Part shown: in pieces, positions 57,973 to 64,000 of the stretch | How the letters are laid out: each line of letters opens with the position of its first letter | How positions within the stretch are numbered: the first letter of the stretch is position 1 | Origin: Nocardia sp. | GTDB lineage: Bacteria; Actinomycetota; Actinomycetes; Mycobacteriales; Mycobacteriaceae | Assembly (NCBI RefSeq): GCF_025465275.1 | Contig: NZ_JAODNK010000216.1 | Coordinates: forward strand, 1 to 64,000 | Direction of reading: 5' to 3' | DNA length: 64,000 nucleotides | The notes under the pieces: generated by a model | The model's input: the letters and a program-made list of their open reading frames with translations, nothing else | Databases searched by the model: none | Told to the model about the DNA's origin: nothing | Translations under genes and position numbers: made by a program

Positions 57973-58214
57973 TGGTGACTCCTACGAGCAACGAGCGGCG
58001 GATTCCAGCCGGTACGGCGTTTCCGAGGGGGTGAGCGAGATCGGCATTGATCGAGCGACTGCTTTAGTCAAGTCGTCTGCCTGGGGTTTTCATCAGCACA
58101 CCGCTGTACGAACTCGTGCTGCCGCGACAGCGCGGGGTTTGTAGAATCCTCCGAACATCGAGTCATCGGTGTGCACGTCGCCGTAACACTCGATCCCGCC
58201 CGGAGGTGAGGAAG

Positions 58215-59750
58215 ATGCCGCCGCTGCTGGTATCGGACCTGCTCGACCATCCCGACCTCGGTCTGGAGCTGCTGAGCCACAGCCCGCCCGATCGCATCGT
58301 GCGTGGCGTCTACACCACCGACCTGCCCGATCCGGTCGGCTATCTCACCGGCGGAGAACTGGTGCTGACCAGCGCCGGTTGGTATCGCACCGAATCCGAT
58401 GCGGAGGTCTTCTGCGCCGCGCTCGCCGGGGCGGGCTCGGCCGCGCTCGTGGTCGGCACCGCGATTGTCGGCCGCGTCCCGCAGGCGATTCATGATGCGG
58501 CCCAACGACATCGCCTCACCCTGTGCACCGTCCGCGACGATGTCTCGTACGCCACCATCACCGCTGCCGTCCATTCGGCGATCACCGGCGCACCCGGGAG
58601 CGGGCTGCATCGTGAGCTGCTCGCAAGTCTGGCCGCGGGAGAAGGGCCCGAGGGCCTGGTCTCGGCCCTGCGACGCGCGACGCGGGTCGACTGCGCCCTG
58701 CTCTCGGCGACCGGGCTGATCATGGGCGGCGAGCTGCCGGATCCCGAGGCCGGCCGCCTGGACCGTGCGTTCCGGAATGCGTTGGCGGAGGCGGCATTTC
58801 CGAGCGTTCAGGTGGTGGGTCCGGGAACCGCGTCGATTCATCCCGTCCAGTCACCGATCGCACGGCGTCCGCCGGTGGGGTACCTGGTGACCGCCGGTGA
58901 CTATCGCGACCGGGAACCGTGGGTGGTCGATGCGATCACTCAGGTGTGCGCACTGTGGGCGATGAGTGCAGCCGCACGACAGGAACGCCGGATCGTCGAG
59001 GAGCGGTTCCTGCGTGAGTCGCTGAACTTCCTGGGCACCGGTGACGAAGGGGCAGCCGAGGCGCGGCTACGCAGTCTGGGTCTCGACCCGGACCGCCCGA
59101 TCGCCGCGGTGCTGGCCAGTTCCGGCGAGACCCGGTACGGCGCCGATCTCGCCGCGGTCCTGCTCGGCGATGTCGTGCGCACCTGGCCGGGATCGACGGA
59201 GCCGATCGCCACCGACGCCGGGTACCTCGTCCTGACTCCGGTCGAACCCGGTACGCCGGGAACACAATTGATCGATGTGGTGCGCCAGGCCGCCGAGCGG
59301 CTGCGCCCACTCGTCGGCAGTGGCCGAGTGGTGGCGGGGATCGGGCACAGTGCGATCGGCATTGCGGCGCTGCGTCGTTCGCTGCACGAGGCCCGCCACG
59401 CCCACCGCACGGCAATGCTGTCCAAGGAGTGGTTCTCCGCCGCGACCAGCGCCGAATTGTCCTCACACCTGCTACTGCTCGCCTCGGTCCCCGACGATGT
59501 GCGAATCCTGTTCCGGCAGCGCCTGATCGGACCCCTCGAAGACTACGACCGCGAGCGCGGCGCCGATCTGGTGGCCACCCTCACCGCATTCCTGGACGCC
59601 TCCGGATCTTGGAGCCGCTGTGCCGCCCACCTGCACGTCCACGTCAACACCCTGCGCTACCGCATAGGCCGCATAGAACAACTGACCGGCCACAGCCTCG
59701 CCGGGCTCAATGACCGCGTCGACTTCCACCTCGCACTGTCCATCGGCTGA
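58215..59750 (+). CDS. PucR-family transcriptional regulator
   Basis: A 511-residue regulator: N-terminal PucR domain (VSDLLDHPDLGLELLSHSPPDRIVRGVYTTDLPDP), a GAF-like middle, and the C-terminal PucR-type HTH (LTAFLDASGSWSRCAAHLHVHVNTLRYRIGRIEQLTG). PucR proteins activate purine catabolism in Bacillus. Divergent placement next to the NCS1 operon makes that operon its likely target. ATG 58215 has GGAGGTGAGGAAG ahead; an upstream in-frame start lacks an SD. Confidence 0.9.
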   Translation: MPPLLVSDLLDHPDLGLELLSHSPPDRIVRGVYTTDLPDPVGYLTGGELVLTSAGWYRTESDAEVFCAALAGAGSAALVVGTAIVGRVPQAIHDAAQRHRLTLCTVRDDVSYATITAAVHSAITGAPGSGLHRELLASLAAGEGPEGLVSALRRATRVDCALLSATGLIMGGELPDPEAGRLDRAFRNALAEAAFPSVQVVGPGTASIHPVQSPIARRPPVGYLVTAGDYRDREPWVVDAITQVCALWAMSAAARQERRIVEERFLRESLNFLGTGDEGAAEARLRSLGLDPDRPIAAVLASSGETRYGADLAAVLLGDVVRTWPGSTEPIATDAGYLVLTPVEPGTPGTQLIDVVRQAAERLRPLVGSGRVVAGIGHSAIGIAALRRSLHEARHAHRTAMLSKEWFSAATSAELSSHLLLLASVPDDVRILFRQRLIGPLEDYDRERGADLVATLTAFLDASGSWSRCAAHLHVHVNTLRYRIGRIEQLTGHSLAGLNDRVDFHLALSIG

Positions 59751-59787
59751 GGCGCAGTCCGGGTAGGTGCCGGACAGTTCGGGGTGC

Positions 59788-60150
59788 CTACCGGCTCAGC
59801 AGTACTGCGGCGAGGGCGATGGCACCGGGTAGCGCCTGGACGAGCAGGATGCGTCGGCTGGCTGTTGCCCCGCCGTAGAGGCCCGCGACGACAACGCAGG
59901 CGGTGAAGAAGATTTGGGCGTCGTGGCCTACCGGGTCCGAGGCGATCAGGCCCCAGATGAGGCCGGCGGCGAGGAAACCGTTGTAGAGGCCCTGGTTCGC
60001 TGCGAGAACCTTTGTCTGCTCGGCGAATTCGGCGGTGCTGCCGAATGAGGCGCGGACGCGGGGGGTGGTCCAGAGGAACATTTCCATGACCATGATGTAG
60101 ATGTGCAGTGCGGCCAATAGGCCGACGAGAATTTCAGCGACTACCCGCAT
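59788..60150 (-). CDS. DUF1304-family membrane protein
   Basis: A 120-residue, four-helix protein: ILVGLLAALHIYIMVMEMFLW, then QTKVLAANQGLYNGFLAAGLIWGL and a Gly-rich third helix, the DUF1304 pattern. Function unknown. ATG 60150, SD AAGGTTGATC weak. Behind it, on the same strand, stands the NmrA remnant of an M20 operon. Confidence 0.85.
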   Translation of the reverse strand: MRVVAEILVGLLAALHIYIMVMEMFLWTTPRVRASFGSTAEFAEQTKVLAANQGLYNGFLAAGLIWGLIASDPVGHDAQIFFTACVVVAGLYGGATASRRILLVQALPGAIALAAVLLSR

Positions 60151-60227
60151 GATCAACCTTTCGCCGTGCTCCAGTCGGCTATCGACGATGTCAGATCCTA
60201 ATTGATTGTGGTGGTGCATTTTTCGAT

Positions 60228-60451
60228 TCAGGGAGCGGGTGTGGTGAGCTTGCTGAGGATCTCGGGATGGTCGGTAAGATACCGGTCGAACGTGATCGGC
60301 AGGTGGCCGGTGTGCTTGCCGCATCGGGAACCGGCAGCTCCTTGCCGGGACTGCGGGCGATCAATCGCAGATCCGCGCCTGTGGCGGAGAGTCGCTGTGC
60401 CACCAGCGATCCGAGCTTTCCGGTGACCCCGGTGACTCCGATGGTCGTCAT
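60228..60451 (-). pseudogene. NmrA/QorB-like oxidoreductase reduced to its two ends
   Basis: From ATG 60451 the first 44 codons give TTIGVTGVTGKLGSLVAQRL, the nucleotide-binding start of an NmrA-type oxidoreductase. In another frame, ending TGA at 60230-60228, the peptide TGHLPITFDRYLTDHPEILS continues, the typical C-terminus of the same family. The roughly 200 residues between are missing and the frames do not match, so it is a deletion remnant. Its ATG overlaps the stop of the M20 gene. Confidence 0.75.
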
Positions 60452-61722
60452 GATCGAACCTCTCCGAGCCAGGTGAGAGCGGCTGTTGTCATGGCCGTGA
60501 CGCCGATCGTGATCGCCGGATCCACGACGGGAGCGTAGCCCGCCGTATGCGGACCCGGAACAGTCTTCAGATCGAGCTTCCCGCCGATGAGGTCGTGCAG
60601 GATCTGCACCGGATCCGAGCCGCCGAACACCGACGGATCGAGTACGCCGAACATCCAGTAGCACAGGGGAACTCCGGCCGCGGTCGCGAAGTTTCCGGCA
60701 TCCTCACTACCGGTGATCCGGCCCGGATCGAACACCTTGTCATTGCCGAATACCGCTCCGAACGCACCCAGCGTCCGCGCCATCGCATCGGCATCATTGA
60801 CCATGACCGGGAAGGCATCGATGACCGAGGTGTCCGGCGCCCACTGCGCACCGGCCGCCGCCGCCTCGGCCCGCACGATCCGGTCCACGGCCGCGAGCAC
60901 CCGTGCGCGCACCTCGGGCGTGAACGTACGGATATTGAGTTGCAGCTCAGCGTCATCGGGAATGATGTTGTCCTTGGTCCCGGCCTGGACGGCCCCGACC
61001 GTGACCACCGCGGCTTCATCCGCCGCGATCTCGCGGGACACGATGGTCTGCAAGCGCATGATCGTGGCCGCCGCCATCACCACCGGATCGACCGTGGCCT
61101 CGGGCCGGGAGCCGTGCCCGCCGTGCCCGTGCATCACGATGCGCAGCGCGTCGGTGGCCGCCGCCGCAATACCGCTGTGCCCGCCGACCAGACCCACCGG
61201 AACCGGGGCGGTGTGCTGTGCGAGCACGATATCGGGGGTGCCGAAGCGGTTGAAGATGCCGTCGTCGATCATGTCCTGTGCGCCGCGGCCGGTCTCCTCG
61301 GCCGGCTGGAATACCGCCAGCAGCGTTCCCGACCAGGACGCCCGGGCGTCGCCGAGCAGTTTCAGCGCACCCAGCAGGCAGGTGGCGTGCATATCGTGCC
61401 CGCAGGCGTGCATGACCCCGTCGATGCGCGAGGTGTACGGCAGTCCGGTCGCCTCCTGGATGGGCAGGGCGTCGAAGTCCGCCCGCACCAATACCGTCGG
61501 GCCCGGGCCGTTCGCCAGCACCGCCACCACACCGGTGCCGCCGACCTCGGTGGTCACCTGATATCCGAGTGCCGTTGCCTGCCGCGCCACCTGATCCGCC
61601 GTACGGAACTCGACCCCGGACAATTCGGGATGCGCATGCAGATCGCGATAGAAATCGGCCAGATCGCCCCGGATCGCGTCCAGCCCCGCCAGTGCGGAGG
61701 TAATGGTCTGAATGGACGTCAA
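60448..61722 (-). CDS. M20-family amidohydrolase
   Basis: A 424-residue M20D-type enzyme: DLHAHPELSGVEFRTA, metal motif HACGHDMHATCLL near residue 106, FQPAEETGRGA with the catalytic Glu pair, and the C-terminal HTAGYAPVVD segment with another metal His. The substrate (N-acyl amino acid, hippurate-like) is unknown. The start is TTG 61722 with AGGAGCGAA ahead. The gene carries the NmrA remnant in an ATGA overlap downstream; it is a second, not closely related, M20 enzyme in the window (the first is at 48820). Confidence 0.87.
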   Translation of the reverse strand: MTSIQTITSALAGLDAIRGDLADFYRDLHAHPELSGVEFRTADQVARQATALGYQVTTEVGGTGVVAVLANGPGPTVLVRADFDALPIQEATGLPYTSRIDGVMHACGHDMHATCLLGALKLLGDARASWSGTLLAVFQPAEETGRGAQDMIDDGIFNRFGTPDIVLAQHTAPVPVGLVGGHSGIAAAATDALRIVMHGHGGHGSRPEATVDPVVMAAATIMRLQTIVSREIAADEAAVVTVGAVQAGTKDNIIPDDAELQLNIRTFTPEVRARVLAAVDRIVRAEAAAAGAQWAPDTSVIDAFPVMVNDADAMARTLGAFGAVFGNDKVFDPGRITGSEDAGNFATAAGVPLCYWMFGVLDPSVFGGSDPVQILHDLIGGKLDLKTVPGPHTAGYAPVVDPAITIGVTAMTTAALTWLGEVRS

Positions 61723-61901
61723 ATTCGCTCCTAGCAGTCGTTTCCGTCAGTTCGGTGCGAAGGTTCACGCCTGTATATCACCGGGCGGTTCGGACGGATG
61801 CAGGGCGCTCCGCCTCGCGATCATCCTGAAACCCTCGTCTACGGTCGACAGGCCGGGGCGTGTGTCACCGGCTTCGATTACCGATCATGTGAGGACTTCT
61901 G

Positions 61902-62543
61902 ATGCCGCGGGAGTTGGCCGACCTGTCGTTCGCACGCCACCTGGTGGAGCACGACGAGATAGCGATGGAGGGGGAGTACGACTGCGCTCTCTTCGACGGG
62001 CTGCAACTGGATGAGGTGCAGGCCCACGGTGCGCAATTCACCGAATGCGCGATTACGGCCGGCACGGTGTCCGGAGGCACGATGCGGCACGCCCGCTTCA
62101 ATGATGTGTGGATACACGGCACCCAGTGGATCCGCACCGATCTGTCCGATAGTTCCTGGCTGGATACCGAATTGGTGATGAATGCCTTCTCGGGTGTCGA
62201 GGCGTTCGGGGCGCGGCTGCGCCGGGTCCGGTTCTACAACTGCAAATTCGATTCGGTGAACCTGCGTGGCGCGCATCTCAACGATGTGTCCTTCGTGGAT
62301 TGCGTACTGCGCCATATCGATATCAGCGAGGCGAAGTTGACCGCCGTCAGCTTCCCGGGCTCGGAGGTGCAGGCGCTGTCCATGCGCAAAGCCGAGCTGA
62401 AGAAGGTGGATCTGCGCAGCGCGCGCTACCTCAATGTCTCCGACGGCGTCGAAGCTTTGGCAGGCGCGACCATCACTTCGACGCAATTGCTCGATCTTGC
62501 TCCCACCTTCGCCGCTGCGATCGGCATCCTGGTCAAGGACTAG
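61902..62543 (+). CDS. Pentapeptide-repeat protein
   Basis: A 213-residue protein with a right-handed quadrilateral beta-helix pattern. Pentapeptide-like units centre on Phe/Leu, for example AQFTE, ARFND, LRRVR, CKFDS, VNLRG, AHLND, VSFVD, AKLTA and KVDLR. Some members of the family (Qnr, MfpA) mimic DNA and protect gyrase, but the family is broad and gyrase protection cannot be claimed here. SD GAGGACT before ATG 61902. Confidence 0.83.
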   Translation: MPRELADLSFARHLVEHDEIAMEGEYDCALFDGLQLDEVQAHGAQFTECAITAGTVSGGTMRHARFNDVWIHGTQWIRTDLSDSSWLDTELVMNAFSGVEAFGARLRRVRFYNCKFDSVNLRGAHLNDVSFVDCVLRHIDISEAKLTAVSFPGSEVQALSMRKAELKKVDLRSARYLNVSDGVEALAGATITSTQLLDLAPTFAAAIGILVKD

Positions 62544-62716
62544 GGCCACGCCTGAGGCACGGGTTCGATAACGGCTGGGAAGCTCAGTCGAAACACTGCT
62601 GAAATGAACTGGCCCGCAGGCTGACTCGTTGTTCGGATAAGGCAAGGCAGGCCGCTCGCAGCGCTCCTCGCCGAACATCATCCCCGTGCCCACTGGGCGA
62701 ACAACAAGGAAAAAAC

Positions 62717-63067
62717 ATGCCTGCACACAGGTTGCTCAACCATGCCCGCACAACCGCAGCTGCTTTCGCGCTTGCCGGCGCTTTCGTGATCCTTCCGGCC
62801 ACGCTGGCGCCGGCCCTGGCGAATGCCTCGTCCAATACCTCCGGGAACGGCGCCCCGAGCAATGGCTTCACCTTCGGCAACGGCCCCGCGCGCAACGGCT
62901 ATACCTTCGGCAACGGCCCCTTGAGCAACGGCTTCTCGAGTGTTGGGCCCTCGGGCGCCGGAAACATTGAACCGCTCGGTCCGAACGTGCCCGACAATCA
63001 GCCGAACTACAGCAGCCACTGCGATCTGCATCCGGCACCGCACACGGCCTATGCCGTTCGCTGCTGA
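62717..63067 (+). CDS. Small exported protein with FGNGP repeats
   Basis: A 116-residue protein: Sec signal (HARTTAAAFALAGAFVILPATLAPALA, cleavage near ALA-NA at about residue 36), then a repeat of about ten residues NGFTFGNGPA / NGYTFGNGPL / NGFSSVGPSG, and a C-terminal part with two cysteines. No family recognised. SD AAGGAAAAA. The repeats differ at the DNA level by several changes. Confidence 0.7.
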   Translation: MPAHRLLNHARTTAAAFALAGAFVILPATLAPALANASSNTSGNGAPSNGFTFGNGPARNGYTFGNGPLSNGFSSVGPSGAGNIEPLGPNVPDNQPNYSSHCDLHPAPHTAYAVRC

Positions 63068-63070
63068 GAA

Positions 63071-64000
63071 TCAAGCCTTCCCGCTGGTATCCCGGCCCGC
63101 GTCGAGCGAGGAGTTCAACGCCATCAGGCGTTTGATGTCGTCGCCGTGGTCACGCAGAAACTCTTGCCGGGCCGGGCCGCGCCGGAACATGATGAATGCC
63201 CGGCCCGACTCCAATTGCCATGTGTACCAGAACAAGTAGGGGATGGTGAGCACGAAGTTCACCACACCCCACACCCGCCACACGTCATTGTTGAACCAGC
63301 CGTCGGACGGCATGACCTTCGGGAAGATGTTGTAGATGGCGATCGTCAGCATCAGCACCGGCAGCGTGTAGATGCGCGCCATGATGTAGAGCTCCGGCCG
63401 CCCCTTGACCAGCGGATAGATCTCGGCCACCGCCAGAATGCAGATACTGGCCGCGAAATGCTCCTCCTGCGGCGGATAACCGCCGAAGGTGAAGCAGAGA
63501 TTCCAGGTGGTGTACAAGAAGTTCCATGCCATCGTGGTGAAGGCGACCAGCTCCGCATTACGGCCTGGCAGCACCGCCCAGAAGCGCGGGCTGTAGGGAA
63601 TGGTGAGACACAGTCCCACCCCCACCGCCGCATTCCAGAGATTGTCGAGCTGGAAGTCCCGGAGTGTGGCCTCGGCAATGTTCAAGAACAGAATCGCGTA
63701 GGGGAACCACAGGAATCGCGGATTGCGCAGTAGTTCCCACACGCGACCCTCCCGCTGCTCGGCCACCGCGATACGCATCGCTCCGACCACGGTCAGCGGA
63801 ATGAGCACCGAAAGGATCTTCGCCCACGAGAACCAGTTGATCAGCCCGATATCGCGGCCCGGTCCCCAGATCCAGAGCGGAAAAGTCAGCAGCGACAAAC
63901 CCCACAGCCACATGGAGGCGCGGGTGTGCGTCCGCATGTATTCGACTATCAGCCACAGGATTGCGCAGAAGATCAGCATCGACAACGCGGTAACCCAGGT
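63071..64000 (-). CDS. Multi-pass membrane protein (DUF5692-like), truncated by the window end
   Basis: At least 310 residues with about eight hydrophobic helices (LIFCAILWLIVEYMRTHTRA ... LTFPLWIWGPG ... WNLCFTFGGYPPQEEHF ... FVLTIPYLFWYTWQLESGR). The frame stays open to base 64000, so the N-terminus lies outside. The WNFLYTTWNLCFTFGG stretch resembles DUF5692, an unnamed family; this is a tentative match. It converges on the small exported protein with a 3-bp gap. Confidence 0.6.
   Translation of the reverse strand, partial: TWVTALSMLIFCAILWLIVEYMRTHTRASMWLWGLSLLTFPLWIWGPGRDIGLINWFSWAKILSVLIPLTVVGAMRIAVAEQREGRVWELLRNPRFLWFPYAILFLNIAEATLRDFQLDNLWNAAVGVGLCLTIPYSPRFWAVLPGRNAELVAFTTMAWNFLYTTWNLCFTFGGYPPQEEHFAASICILAVAEIYPLVKGRPELYIMARIYTLPVLMLTIAIYNIFPKVMPSDGWFNNDVWRVWGVVNFVLTIPYLFWYTWQLESGRAFIMFRRGPARQEFLRDHGDDIKRLMALNSSLDAGRDTSGKA

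Noticed and set aside
61902..62543. Qnr/MfpA quinolone-protection gene
   Set aside because: Only generic pentapeptide pattern; no feature specific for gyrase mimicry can be read.

Overview
The window is high-GC actinobacterial DNA, most likely from Nocardia or a close relative in the Mycobacteriales. GTG starts and 4-bp start/stop overlaps are common, and several starts look leaderless. From about 0.2 to 23.9 kb the gene order follows the Mycobacterium tuberculosis Rv1691-Rv1713 segment: TPR protein, HAD phosphatase, tlyA, NAD kinase, recN, steA/steB, pyrG, Nudix, xerD, parA-like, scpA, scpB, rluB, cmk, der. An EspG-like protein and many TetR and XRE regulators fit the same group. The window opens on the last bases of a 5S rRNA and a strong terminator, so an rRNA operon ends here.

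Region 1 (1-23.9 kb) is the conserved core: rRNA methylation and pseudouridylation (tlyA, rluB), NADP synthesis, DNA repair (recN), cell separation (steA/steB), CTP synthesis (pyrG), chromosome resolution and condensation (xerD, parA-like, scpA, scpB), CMP kinase and the ribosome GTPase Der. Two proteins, the TPR protein and RluB, carry very long RGG-type low-complexity N-terminal regions encoded by DNA repeats.

Region 2 (24-42.3 kb) is accessory: an Uma2-type nuclease; a TetR regulator divergent from a DrrAB-like ABC exporter with tandem operators; an acyltransferase; an exported protein coupled to a PrsW-type membrane protease; a GAP-family membrane protein broken by an amber codon; a LuxR/MalT-like regulator; a SulP transporter whose start overlaps a 14-codon leader; LysR and TetR regulators; an NmrA-type oxidoreductase; and an EamA transporter.

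Region 3 (42.3-48.4 kb) is a patchwork with gene debris. It holds an exported protein, a VOC protein, a flavodoxin-fold oxidoreductase with a divergent HTH regulator, and a nitroreductase. It also holds a run of tightly coupled small genes behind the tail of an XRE/TPR regulator, whose front has been replaced by an internally deleted ThrE-like gene. A shorter broken copy of one of these small genes lies 3.5 kb away.

Region 4 (48.4-64 kb) contains an M20 amidohydrolase coupled to a Ca2+/H+ antiporter-like protein, an EspG-like protein, an XRE plus multi-pass membrane pair, and a photolyase preceded by a leaderless heptapeptide ORF. It also holds a nucleobase or N-heterocycle catabolic cluster (NCS1 permease, TrzN/SsnA-like amidohydrolase, CDA-fold deaminase, divergent PucR regulator), a second M20 amidohydrolase followed by an NmrA remnant, a pentapeptide-repeat protein, a small exported protein with FGNGP repeats, and a multi-pass membrane protein running off the window end.

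No tRNA, CRISPR array, complete insertion sequence or prophage was recognised. The least explained items are the small-gene module at 46.6-47.9 kb, the leader ORFs before sulP and phr, and the RGG-repeat proteins.
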